Part shown: positions 35,063 to 42,636 of the stretch, piece by piece
How positions within the stretch are numbered: position 1 is the stretch's first letter
Layout of the letters: every line of letters starts with the position of its first letter
Source: an uncultured Pseudomonas sp.
GTDB taxonomy: Bacteria; Pseudomonadota; Gammaproteobacteria; Pseudomonadales; Pseudomonadaceae
Reading direction: 5' to 3'
Assembly (NCBI GenBank): GCA_943912755.1
Contig: CALTWF010000015.1
Location: 9,019-73,018 of the forward strand
DNA: 64,000 nucleotides
Notes under the pieces: generated by a model
What the model saw: the letters and a program-made list of their open reading frames with translations, nothing else
Database searches by the model: none
What the model was told of the DNA's origin: nothing
Position numbers and translations under genes: made by a program

Positions 35063-36301
35063 TCAGGCCGCTTGCGCGCACAGCTTGTCGACGAAGGCCT
35101 GGCAGGCCTGGGCATCGAACCACCACGGGGCGAAACGGCGCGGATCGTCGAAGTTGTTGGCGATGACCGAGGCCAGCGCCTGGGACTGGCCGGCGGCGCC
35201 AAGCAGGTTGAGCAGGTGCTCGGGCGGCGGCAGCAGCATGCTGTTGGTCCAGCCGACCACGTGCTGGGCGTAGTCCCAATAGCGCTCGAAGGTCTGCTCC
35301 ATCCACTGGCTAGTGAAGGGTTGGTCGCCGTGGGCGAGGATCGCGTCGAGGTAGACCTTGCTGCACTTGGCGGCGTTGTTGGAGCCCTGGCCGGTGATCG
35401 GGTCGTTGACCACCAGGGCATCGGCCATACCGAACACCGGCAGGCCCGACGGCAGTTCCAGCACCGGCTTGCGCACCATCGGCGTGAAGCGCCCGGCGAG
35501 CACGCCGCCGGCATCGGTCAGCTCGACGTTATGGCAACGCTCGGCCTCCCACGGCACGAAGCGGCGGATGATTTCCAGGCTGCGTTGCAGGTGCTGCTCG
35601 GGGGTCTGCACGTCCTGCCAGCAGTCCATCGGACCACCGGGCACGCCTTCGAACACCATGATTTCGCACGGCCCGCTGAGGGTCAGCGCGGGGAACACGA
35701 AGTACTCGCCAACCCCGGGAATCAGGTTGAAGGCCACCCGCGAATAGGGCGACATCGGCGTCATGCCCTTCACGTAGGTCAGGGCCAGGGCCCGTTGCGG
35801 CTGGCTGAAGCGGGTGCGCTCGGCGTCCTTGGGGAACTGGTTGACGATCTCGCCCTTGCCGGCGGCCAGCAGCACCAGGTCGTGGCTGGCGGCCAATTCT
35901 TCCAGCTCCTTGATGCCGACATCGGCGATGTTCAGCTCGCCGCCACGGCGGACGAACTCGTCCATCCACGCCGGCATCTTCAGGCGCTGGTCGACGGCCT
36001 GAGCGTAGCGTTCCAGGCGCGCGCTCCAGTCGATCAGCTTGCTGCCCGGCTGCTCGGGATCGGGCACGCTGAGGCCGATGCCTTCCACGGCCGGGCACTG
36101 TTCTTCCCAGAAATTCAGGCCCAGGTCACGCTCGGTCTGGAGCGCGGTGTTGAACATGCACTGGCTGGACATCACCTTGCCGGCGCGGATCTGTTCAGCG
36201 GTGCGGTTGGTGGTGATGCTCACCTGGTAGCCCCGGGCAAGCAGCCCGAGGCCCAGTTGCAGGCCGGCTTGGCCGGCTCCGACGATGGCGATGCGACGCA
36301 T
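35063..36301 (-). CDS. iifC: Group E flavoprotein monooxygenase (StyA/IifC-type indole or styrene epoxidase)
   Basis: 412 residues. The N-terminal FAD-binding fold is RIAIVGAGQAGLQLGLGLL. VMSSQCMFNTALQTERDLGLNFW and the C-terminal DPITGQGSNNAAKCSKVY are typical of StyA/IndA/IifC enzymes. In the iif pathway this enzyme oxidises indole, probably to the 2,3-epoxide, with FADH2 from IifD. Styrene is an alternative, but no styrene oxide isomerase or phenylacetaldehyde dehydrogenase is nearby and anthranilate genes are. An exact AACAACAA motif (36323-36330, minus) precedes the RBS. Confidence 0.82.
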   Translation of the reverse strand: MRRIAIVGAGQAGLQLGLGLLARGYQVSITTNRTAEQIRAGKVMSSQCMFNTALQTERDLGLNFWEEQCPAVEGIGLSVPDPEQPGSKLIDWSARLERYAQAVDQRLKMPAWMDEFVRRGGELNIADVGIKELEELAASHDLVLLAAGKGEIVNQFPKDAERTRFSQPQRALALTYVKGMTPMSPYSRVAFNLIPGVGEYFVFPALTLSGPCEIMVFEGVPGGPMDCWQDVQTPEQHLQRSLEIIRRFVPWEAERCHNVELTDAGGVLAGRFTPMVRKPVLELPSGLPVFGMADALVVNDPITGQGSNNAAKCSKVYLDAILAHGDQPFTSQWMEQTFERYWDYAQHVVGWTNSMLLPPPEHLLNLLGAAGQSQALASVIANNFDDPRRFAPWWFDAQACQAFVDKLCAQAA

Positions 36302-36372
36302 GGCGTGTCTCCTGTTGTTCGATTGTTGTTTTGCGGAAAGGAAGGCGCCCCGCACGCGCTGGAAAAACCCGT

Positions 36373-37158
36373 TCACTCGGCCAGCCGCGGGATGGCCGGC
36401 ACGTTGCGTTCCGGGCCCATCACCGAGTAGCCGCCGTCCACCGCGTAGTCGGCGCCGGTGACGAAGCTGGCCGCCGGCGAGCAGAGGAAGGCCACCACCT
36501 GGGCCACCTCGGCCGGATCGCCCAGGCGCCCGAGCAGGTGATAGTCGGCGGCGACCCGGTCGGCCTTGTCGCGGTCGCCGCCGCTGACCTCGGCGATCAC
36601 CCGCGACCAGGTCCAGCCCGGCGACACCGAATTGACCCGGATGCCATCGGCGGCCAGGTCCATGGCCATGCAGCGGGTCAGTTGCTTGATCGCCGCCTTG
36701 GACACCGGATACAGCCAGCGCCCGGTCTGCGCGCAGCCGGCGGAAATCGAAGTGAAATTGACCACCGTGCCGGCCGTGGCCTTGAGTTCCTCGTGCAGAG
36801 CGCGCAGCAACTGCACCGCCGACACCAGGTTGATATCCAGGGCGCGCAGCCACTCGCTGCGGTCCGAGGCCAGGCCCTGGTCGAGGTAGCTGCACGCCAG
36901 GTTGACCAGCATGTCGACCCGGCCCCAGCGCTGGGTCAGCGTGCCGACAGCGTCGCCGATGGCCGCGTCGTCGGTCAGGTCCAGGGCGACGAACAGCCCC
37001 GCCTCGCCGAAGCGCGCCGCCACTGCCTCGCCCTGCGGATCGATATCCAGCAGCGCCACCTTCGCCCCGGCGGCCACCAATGCCTCGGCCACCGCCGCCC
37101 CGATCAGGGTCGCGCCGCCGCTAATCACCGCCACCTTGCCTGCCAGATTCATGTTCAT
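36373..37158 (-). CDS. iifB: Short-chain dehydrogenase (IifB-like, 2,3-dihydroindole-diol dehydrogenase)
   Basis: 261 residues. Classical SDR with a variant nucleotide loop (VISGGATLIGAAVAEAL), the NLACSY segment, a catalytic Ser in FTSISAG, and YPVSK as the Tyr-X3-Lys pair. GWTWSRVI and the C-terminal YAVDGGYS are standard. In the iif pathway IifB oxidises the indole dihydrodiol and prevents indigo formation. It lies 3 bases downstream of the alpha/beta-hydrolase gene, so the two are coupled. Confidence 0.78.
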   Translation of the reverse strand: MNMNLAGKVAVISGGATLIGAAVAEALVAAGAKVALLDIDPQGEAVAARFGEAGLFVALDLTDDAAIGDAVGTLTQRWGRVDMLVNLACSYLDQGLASDRSEWLRALDINLVSAVQLLRALHEELKATAGTVVNFTSISAGCAQTGRWLYPVSKAAIKQLTRCMAMDLAADGIRVNSVSPGWTWSRVIAEVSGGDRDKADRVAADYHLLGRLGDPAEVAQVVAFLCSPAASFVTGADYAVDGGYSVMGPERNVPAIPRLAE

Positions 37159-37161
37159 GGC

Positions 37162-38412
37162 TCAGCCCTCGATCGGCAGGTTGGCGCTGCTGTCCCAGCT
37201 CGGCATCAGGCTGTTGGACGGCAGGCTCTCGTCCAGCAACTTGTGCGCGGTCACCGCCCCGGCCACCGGCAGGCCGGCGGGATCGAGCAGGCCGACCTGC
37301 ACCAGCACGCTGGCCTGGTCCCAATAGATGTGCTCGTGGTACAGCTTCGGCCCGCGGAACTTCACCACCCCGAGCATTGGGATCTCGACGAAGCGCCCGG
37401 TGGGTGCCACGCCGGGCAGCAGCCAGTCGATGGCCTGGTCGTGGGTGAAGCTCATGATGAATTCATCGACGATCTGCGACGCCCCGACGGTGCGCGAGAT
37501 CGGCGTCAGGGCCATGTCCTTGGGGTTGCCGTGGACGAAGTGATAACGATAGAAACGCGCCAGTTCGCGATAGCCAACCCCGCCGGTCATGGTCGGGATG
37601 TGGTTGACGTAGGGCTCGGCGACCATGGTCGCCATGGTCGCCGGCACATCGCGGGTATCGAACTCGTGGCGGATATGTTCTTCCCACAGCGCCGACAGGT
37701 TGTAGTCCGGGCCGATGGTGCGGCGCAGCGCGGCGATGCTGCGTTCATGGGCGAGCAAGGCGGAGGGCTTGTGGAAATGATCGCCGGCCGGGCGGGCGAA
37801 CGCGTGGTCGACGCCGGGATAGACATAGGCCTCGGTGGCGGGCTTCTGGTTGAGCGCGGTGATGATCGCCTCGCGGGCGTCGGCCTGGCAGAACTGGTCC
37901 AGCTCGGCGAAATGCAGGACCAGGCGACCGCTCAGGCCTTCCAGTTCGTGCAGCGCGTTCTCGATGCCGACGCCGTAGTAGCCGACGGCGCAGGCCACCT
38001 CGGGCAGACGGCAGGCCGCCAGATACGCCAGCTTGCCGCCGAGGCAATAGCCGACCACGCCGAGGCCGTCATCGGTGCATTCATCAAGGGTTTGCAGATG
38101 GCGCAGGCTGGTAGCGATATCGCGGATGCCCAGCTCTTCGTCGAAGGCCTGGTACAGGGCGAAGGCGCGCTGGAAATCGGCCTCGGTATAGGCCAGGTCG
38201 ACACCCGGCTCCTGGCGCCAGTACAGGTCCGGCACCAGCACGGTATAGCCCTCCTCCGCCAGCTGATCGGCCACCGCGCGCATGGCCGCATTGACGCCGA
38301 AGATCTCCTGGCACAACACCACGCCCGGACCACGGCCGTCGACAGAGGTGGCGAGGTAGGCCTGGAAGGATGCGCCGGTGTCGGCGGTGAGGGTGAGGTA
38401 ATGGCCCTTCAT
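37162..38412 (-). CDS. iifA: Dienelactone-hydrolase-fold protein with SnoaL-like C-terminus (IifA candidate)
   Basis: 416 residues. Residues 1-235 are dienelactone-hydrolase-like and the triad aligns with that family: Cys123 in GYCLGG, Asp172 in AELDQF, His203 in VDHAFARP, with Glu36 in CQEIFG. Residues about 245-400 form a second SnoaL-like domain (FYRYHFVHGNP; GRFVEIPMLGVVKF). In the iif pathway IifA is a cofactor-independent oxygenase giving anthranilate from 3-hydroxyindolin-2-one, and such oxygenases share this fold. First gene of the operon. Whether it is IifA or a true dienelactone hydrolase needs testing. Confidence 0.68.
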   Translation of the reverse strand: MKGHYLTLTADTGASFQAYLATSVDGRGPGVVLCQEIFGVNAAMRAVADQLAEEGYTVLVPDLYWRQEPGVDLAYTEADFQRAFALYQAFDEELGIRDIATSLRHLQTLDECTDDGLGVVGYCLGGKLAYLAACRLPEVACAVGYYGVGIENALHELEGLSGRLVLHFAELDQFCQADAREAIITALNQKPATEAYVYPGVDHAFARPAGDHFHKPSALLAHERSIAALRRTIGPDYNLSALWEEHIRHEFDTRDVPATMATMVAEPYVNHIPTMTGGVGYRELARFYRYHFVHGNPKDMALTPISRTVGASQIVDEFIMSFTHDQAIDWLLPGVAPTGRFVEIPMLGVVKFRGPKLYHEHIYWDQASVLVQVGLLDPAGLPVAGAVTAHKLLDESLPSNSLMPSWDSSANLPIEG

Positions 38413-38416
38413 TGTT

Positions 38417-38446
38417 ATGTCTCCAGTGGCTGGGGTGTGGAGACAT
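38417..38446 (-). promoter_or_regulatory. Hairpin enclosing the Shine-Dalgarno of the iif-like operon
   Basis: ATGTCTCCA (plus 38417-38425) and TGGAGACAT (38438-38446) are perfect 9-bp arms with a 12-base loop. In the minus-strand mRNA the arm next to the gene carries GGAG 8 bases before the iifA ATG, so folding would hide the ribosome binding site. It could also be a protein operator. Confidence 0.6.
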
Positions 38447-38471
38447 GGTGGGGCGGAACGCGGAGGGAGGC

Positions 38472-38506
38472 TGTCCGGTGGGTGCGGGGAATGTCCGGGG
38501 AGTGCG
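38472..38506 (-). promoter_or_regulatory. XylS/AraC-type direct repeats upstream of the iif-like operon
   Basis: Read on the minus strand, CGCACTCCCCGGACA and CGCACCCACCGGACA occur in tandem with a 20-bp period. Both fit CGCA-N6-GGACA, close to the XylS half-site TGCA-N6-GGNTA, which also occurs as two direct repeats. They lie 60-94 bases upstream of the iifA start. The rest of the 303-base gap 38413-38715 shows no gene. Confidence 0.5.
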
Positions 38507-38715
38507 GAAAGTTGAACAGGCAGTGCAGCGCGGTCCAATCACCTCGAGCGCGTCGGCTTCATGGGCATCAAAAAACGGTGAGGCGGTCGGCAGATTCACC
38601 ACCCCGTCTTTCACTGCGAACACCGGACTGGCTTAGAATCCGCGCACGGTGTTCCGGGGGTCGCTGGGAAGCCGTACTGAATGAACTGTGGATTGGCCTT
38701 TCATGGACGGAAATC

Positions 38716-39198
38716 GTGAGCAGTAAAGCAAAGGTATTTCTCAGGTTCGCTACAGCCCCGCTACTGGGCGGCTTTGTCTTCGGTCTGGTGATCAACTTCA
38801 TCACCCTTCTCGCCCTGATCCACAGGCCCAGGATCCTGCAAGGGATGTATCCGGGCGAAGGCTTCCTGCTGATGATTGCCTACCCGATACTGGCCGAGGT
38901 CCTGTTCCTGCTGCCCAGCCTGCTCACCGCGTGGATCGCCATACTGCTGAAGCTCTCCTGCAGCCTCAGAGGGTGCCTGACCGCCGGGCTGATTGGCGGC
39001 GTAACGGCGGCGGCCTGGTACCTTGGGTGGTTGTTGTGGTTTCAACGCAATACGCCGCTCAACCTGCTGCCGTCATTGCTTGAAGGGATTGCCGCGTTCG
39101 TCGGTACGGTGCTGGTCTGTACTGTGGTGTCGGGCTATTCGCTGCCGGCTGCCGCTGGGCAGCCGAATCAGGTGGGTGATTCCGCGCCGGTTCCATGA
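38716..39198 (+). CDS. Small hypothetical membrane protein
   Basis: 160 residues from GTG 38716, preceded by a weak ACGGA. Four hydrophobic segments are visible (TAPLLGGFVFGLVINFITLL; FLLMIAYPILAEVLFLLPSL; AGLIGGVTAAAWYLGWLLW; LEGIAAFVGTVLVCTVVSG), so it is an inner-membrane protein. No family recognised. It is divergent from the iif-like operon and followed by the 62-bp inverted repeat. Confidence 0.65.
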   Translation: MSSKAKVFLRFATAPLLGGFVFGLVINFITLLALIHRPRILQGMYPGEGFLLMIAYPILAEVLFLLPSLLTAWIAILLKLSCSLRGCLTAGLIGGVTAAAWYLGWLLWFQRNTPLNLLPSLLEGIAAFVGTVLVCTVVSGYSLPAAAGQPNQVGDSAPVP

Positions 39199-39244
39199 TC
39201 AATTGTGGCTGCCGGGTGGCTGACTTGATTCCTGCAGAGTTGTT

Positions 39245-39499
39245 GAAATCGAGCGCCGCCCGCGCGGCGCATCGCGAGCAGGCTCGCTCCTACATTTGTT
39301 GCAACGTACCTATGCCTGTGAGGCCATGGTTGTTCGCCTGGTGTGTACGACGCGATACCACGTCGATTCCAACAGCCTCCCCGCGATAAATCGCCATGAG
39401 GCAAAGGCTGGCAACTCAAATCCAACAGGCCATGGCGCGTTGCAACAAATGTAGGAGCGAGCCTGCTCGCGATGCGCCGCGCGGGCGGCGCTCGATTTC
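39245..39499. repeat. Perfect 62-bp inverted repeat containing REP sequences
   Basis: The arms 39245-39306 and 39438-39499 are perfect reverse complements over 62 bases, with a 131-base centre. Each contains a REP core (GTAGGAGCGAGCCTGCTCGC) extended by CGCCGCGCGGGCGGCGC. It is much longer than the other REPINs here. It fills most of the 405-base gap 39199-39603, which has no gene. Confidence 0.93.
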
Positions 39500-39603
39500 A
39501 TGGACACTGCAAGAATCAAGGCAGGCGCCTGGCAGCCTTGATGCAATCTCCTGACAGGCGCCTGTACCCAAAGAGCCGCGAAGCCAGGCCCCGCGGCACT
39601 CAT

Positions 39604-39846
39604 TCACACCGGCAAACTAACCGGCGACTCCGACGTGGCAATCAACAACAACGCCTTGCTGATCCTCATGTTCAACACCGCACTGCTGAGCATCTCCCGA
39701 TGCCGGGCATCGGGCGGGGCCGGCAGGTAAGCGGCATCGAAAATGGCTTTGGTCAGATGTTCGGTGGCCCGCTTGATCGCCTCTTCATGAGAGAGGCCGG
39801 GGCCAACGCAAAGGACTGGGGGTGGATCGGGGACAAGTTTTTTCAT
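39604..39846 (-). CDS. Small DUF3077/DUF6124-type Pseudomonas protein
   Basis: 80 residues. MKKLVPDPPPVL at the start and EEAIKRATEHLTKAIFDA in the middle resemble the small DUF3077-type proteins that occur in many copies in Pseudomonas genomes; no function is established. The RBS is AAGGAAG. The leader upstream has strong alternative base-pairing that can cover this RBS. Confidence 0.75.
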   Translation of the reverse strand: MKKLVPDPPPVLCVGPGLSHEEAIKRATEHLTKAIFDAAYLPAPPDARHREMLSSAVLNMRISKALLLIATSESPVSLPV

Positions 39847-39853
39847 GGCGATT

Positions 39854-40026
39854 CTTCCTTTGTAGGTAAAAAGTGATCGCCACTGATCGCTGCTAAACGA
39901 TGGGTGGCGACTGTACGTGGGTTAGCAGACCGAGACAAAGGAAGAAGCCCGGCGCGCACGAGGGCGCCCACACGTACAGCCGCCATAACTGGTTGCTGGT
40001 GCCTTCCTTTGTTCGGACTGCTAATC
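39854..40026 (-). promoter_or_regulatory. Candidate switching leader RNA upstream of the DUF3077 gene
   Basis: On the minus strand the leader has ACAAAGGAAG twice: at 40012-40003, and at 39863-39854 where it is the RBS. Between them, CTTCCTTTGT (39944-39935) is complementary to both. Flanking TTAGCAG / CTGCTAA segments (39890-39898, 39920-39928, 40018-40026) extend each pairing. A second helix pairs 39905-39921 with 39967-39985 and crosses the first. This looks like mutually exclusive folding, as in riboswitches or attenuators. The 429-base gap 39847-40275 otherwise holds only a REP. Confidence 0.5.
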
Positions 40027-40194
40027 CGGTCGTCGATTTGGCAACGACCGACGCAGACTAGGCACCGTTTCCCGGGTACGCAACCGCCAAGCGGGGTTGG
40101 CGAGTATGCTTGGGAAATTGCCTACAAGAAAGTCGGAGATCGGGGAAGTTTTGAGCTAAGTGCAACAGCTTGTGAGGATGGCGACCCCGAGATT

Positions 40195-40223
40195 GCATCG
40201 CTGGCAAGCCAGCTCCCACAGGG
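40195..40223 (-). repeat. Single REP element
   Basis: One copy of the REP core (complement of CATCGCTGGCAAGCCAGCTC with CCCACAGGG) lies downstream of the MFS gene end. Confidence 0.85.
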
Positions 40224-40275
40224 TCGGCGCAGCCTGACCAAACTCCCCATCATTCGTGGAAAAAGCGGGAAACGA

Positions 40276-41481
40276 TCACACCGCCGGGGCCAGAACCTGC
40301 CCGCCCCGCAAATACCGACCAGCCCACAACGCCACCAGCAACACCACCACCCCCGCCACCAGCGCCAGCACGAAGCCGCCCCCTGCCCCCGCGCCATCCA
40401 CCATCCGCCCGGCACCAGCCGCACCCAGCGCAACACCGATATTCAGCCCGGCCAGCAGCCAGGTCATGCCCTCAGTCACTTGCCGTTCGGGGACCAGGCG
40501 CTCGACCAGGGTCATCGCCACGATCATGGTCGGCGCAAAGCACAGCCCGGCCACCAGCACCGCAGCTGCCAGGGCGGGAATGCTGCCGGCCGCCAGCAGC
40601 GGCAGCGTGGTCAGCGCGGTCGCCGCAGCGCCCAGCAGCAGTTGCCGATGCAAGGGCGCGCCCGACTGAACCGCGCCGAACACCAGCCCGGCGACGCACG
40701 AGCCCACGGCATAAGCCGACAGCACCAGGCTGGCCGCGGCCGGCCGGTTCAACTGCTCGGCGAACGCCACGCTGACGATATCCACGCTGCCGACGATCAC
40801 GCCCATGGCCACCATCAGCAGCGTCAGCCAGCGCACCCCCGCCAGGCGGATGACCGACCCCGGGCGCGCCTCGCCGGCGGCACGGACCTCGACCGCCGGC
40901 TCGCTACCACGCTGCGCCAGCAACGCCGACACCCCCAGCAACAGCAACCCCGCCGCGACCAGCAGCGCCGCCTGGGGCAGCACCATCACCGCCAGCCCGA
41001 CGGCCAATGGCGGCCCGAAGATAAAGGTGGCCTCATCGAACACCGTTTCCAGCGAATAGGCCGTCCGCAAGCGCGGCTGGCCCCGGTACAGCGCCGTCCA
41101 GCGCGCCCGCACCATGGCCGACATGCTCGGCATGAAACCGGCCAGCAGCGCACCGAGGAACAGGCTCCAGTACCCGGCGTTCCACCAGGAGCCGGCGGCC
41201 AGGATCAGCAGCCCGGCAATGCTGATGACGGTCGCGACAGGCAGCACCCGGCTTTGCCCCTTGAGGTCGACCAGCCGGGAAATCTGCGGCGAGAGCAGCG
41301 CGTAGGTCAGCACGAAGGTCGCCGACACCAGCCCGGCCAGGGTGTAGCTGTCGTGCAGTCGGGACAGCAGGGTGATGATGCCGATGCCGGTCATCGGCAG
41401 CGGCAGCCGGGCCAACAGGCCGGCAAGGGAAAACGCCTTGCTGCCCGGCGCGCTGAACAGCTCTCGGTAAGTTGAACCCAT
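40276..41481 (-). CDS. MFS transporter, drug-efflux type
   Basis: 401 residues from ATG 41481 with CAGGAG upstream. About 12 transmembrane segments. The segment SPQISRLVDLKGQSRVL sits in the usual loop 2-3 position, and ARWTALYRGQPRLRTAYSLETVFDEATFIFGP is typical of the YfcJ/YdeG-like subgroup. Divergent from a TetR regulator with two operators in the 121-base spacer, so it is probably an efflux pump induced by the regulator's ligand. The substrate is unknown. Confidence 0.88.
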   Translation of the reverse strand: MGSTYRELFSAPGSKAFSLAGLLARLPLPMTGIGIITLLSRLHDSYTLAGLVSATFVLTYALLSPQISRLVDLKGQSRVLPVATVISIAGLLILAAGSWWNAGYWSLFLGALLAGFMPSMSAMVRARWTALYRGQPRLRTAYSLETVFDEATFIFGPPLAVGLAVMVLPQAALLVAAGLLLLGVSALLAQRGSEPAVEVRAAGEARPGSVIRLAGVRWLTLLMVAMGVIVGSVDIVSVAFAEQLNRPAAASLVLSAYAVGSCVAGLVFGAVQSGAPLHRQLLLGAAATALTTLPLLAAGSIPALAAAVLVAGLCFAPTMIVAMTLVERLVPERQVTEGMTWLLAGLNIGVALGAAGAGRMVDGAGAGGGFVLALVAGVVVLLVALWAGRYLRGGQVLAPAV

Positions 41482-41533
41482 CTGGATCTCCTGAAAACCA
41501 GCTTGCAAGTGCCTTGCGGTGAGAGGGAAGATA

Positions 41534-41548
41534 CATACGCCTCGTATG
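41534..41548. promoter_or_regulatory. TetR operator 1 (CATACG-N3-CGTATG)
   Basis: CATACGCCTCGTATG is a perfect palindrome with 6-bp arms in the MFS/tetR divergent spacer. Confidence 0.8.
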
Positions 41549-41564
41549 AAAACGAGCCTATATT

Positions 41565-41579
41565 CATACGCAACGTATG
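41565..41579. promoter_or_regulatory. TetR operator 2 (CATACG-N3-CGTATG)
   Basis: CATACGCAACGTATG repeats operator 1 with identical arms and a different centre. The centres are 31 bp apart, about three helical turns, so two dimers could bind the same DNA face. It ends 23 bases before tetR. Confidence 0.8.
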
Positions 41580-41602
41580 TAAACACTCAAGGAGAAGCCC
41601 TT

Positions 41603-42199
41603 ATGGCCCGCCGCACCCGCGCCGAAATGGAAGAAACCCGAGCGACCTTGCTGGCCACGGCGCGCCGGGTGTTCAGTGAAACGGGTTACGCCGACACCTC
41701 GATGGACGACCTCACCGCCCAGGCCGGCCTGACCCGTGGCGCGCTTTATCACCACTTCGGCGACAAGAAAGGCTTGCTCGCGGCGGTGGTCGGGCAGATC
41801 GATGCCGAGATGGATGCGCGGTTGCGGGCGATTTCCGACGCGGCGGAAAACCCGTGGCAAGGCTTTCAAAACCGCTGCGAGGCTTATCTGCAGATGGCCC
41901 TTGAGCCTGAAATACAGCGCCTGGTACTGCGTGATGCCCGGGCCGTGCTGGGCCCTGCGTCACCGGAAGCACAGCGCTGTTGCGTCGAGTCCATGCAGCG
42001 CTTGATCGACGACCTCATGACCCAGGGCATGGTCGCCGAGGCGGATTCCGAGGCGTTGGCTTCGTTGATCTATGGGAGTTTGTCGGAGGGGGCATTCTGG
42101 ATTGCCGAGGGGGATCAGGGGGTTGATCGGTTAGGGCATGCGGTTCGGGCGTTGAGGTTGTTGCTGCGCGGGATGCTGGTTGAGCCTGATAAGACTTAA
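41603..42199 (+). CDS. TetR-family repressor of the divergent MFS gene
   Basis: 198 residues after a strong AAGGAGA. The HTH reads YADTSMDDLTAQAGLTRGALYHHFGDKKGLL at about 28-58, with a variable ligand domain after it. Two perfect palindromes lie in the spacer shared with the MFS gene, so repression of both genes is likely. The 3' end overlaps the convergent membrane protein gene by 4 bases. Confidence 0.92.
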   Translation: MARRTRAEMEETRATLLATARRVFSETGYADTSMDDLTAQAGLTRGALYHHFGDKKGLLAAVVGQIDAEMDARLRAISDAAENPWQGFQNRCEAYLQMALEPEIQRLVLRDARAVLGPASPEAQRCCVESMQRLIDDLMTQGMVAEADSEALASLIYGSLSEGAFWIAEGDQGVDRLGHAVRALRLLLRGMLVEPDKT

Positions 42200-42636
42200 C
42201 CCCCACCGTATACCTCTCCCCGGTGCTGAAGAGCGACGAAAGCGGCTGCCGTTATCTGTTGATCTGTCCAGTTCCTGCTTAACCAGATACTCAGGGACGC
42301 TGTGGAAAGATGCCACCAGAACATACGCAGGTCTTCGCCCTGGTTTATCAGGTGATCAGAAGCCACCCATCCAATGACACGCCTGCTTCCATCATTTTGG
42401 ACTTTCAGGGAAACCATATCGTAGAGATACGAAAATGGAGTTAACGGCTCTACCGCGCGCGCTCCCGAGGCCTTGGCAAGATTCCATACCCACTCACGCT
42501 GATCCGGCGTTACCGCTTGGGGCGCAGGCAAGGGCAAGTGCGAAACCCTGGACAAACCAACCCAGTAGGCGACCCAAGGGAGGGCAACTGCGACCGCTAC
42601 AACACCGATGAGCCAAAAGCCGACACGACGCAACAT
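42196..42636 (-). CDS. Hypothetical single-pass membrane protein
   Basis: 146 residues from ATG 42636 (a TTG at 42666 is an alternative); AAAGG precedes the ATG. One N-terminal transmembrane segment (VGFWLIGVVAVAVALPWVAYWVGL) is followed by a soluble domain rich in Trp, probably periplasmic. I do not recognise the family. It overlaps the convergent tetR by 4 bases. Confidence 0.65.
   Translation of the reverse strand: MLRRVGFWLIGVVAVAVALPWVAYWVGLSRVSHLPLPAPQAVTPDQREWVWNLAKASGARAVEPLTPFSYLYDMVSLKVQNDGSRRVIGWVASDHLINQGEDLRMFWWHLSTASLSIWLSRNWTDQQITAAAFVALQHRGEVYGGG

Noticed and set aside
35063..36301. Styrene degradation as the role of the StyA/StyB-like pair
   Set aside because: No styrene oxide isomerase, phenylacetaldehyde dehydrogenase or StySR two-component system is nearby, while anthranilate and catechol genes are. 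Substrate overlap is still possible.
36331..39198. A 955-codon open frame on the plus strand across the iif-like genes
   Set aside because: It is antisense to three well-supported genes and gives Arg/His/Gln-rich translation typical of high-GC shadow frames. Only its last 161 codons (38716-39198) lie outside those genes and make a credible membrane protein.
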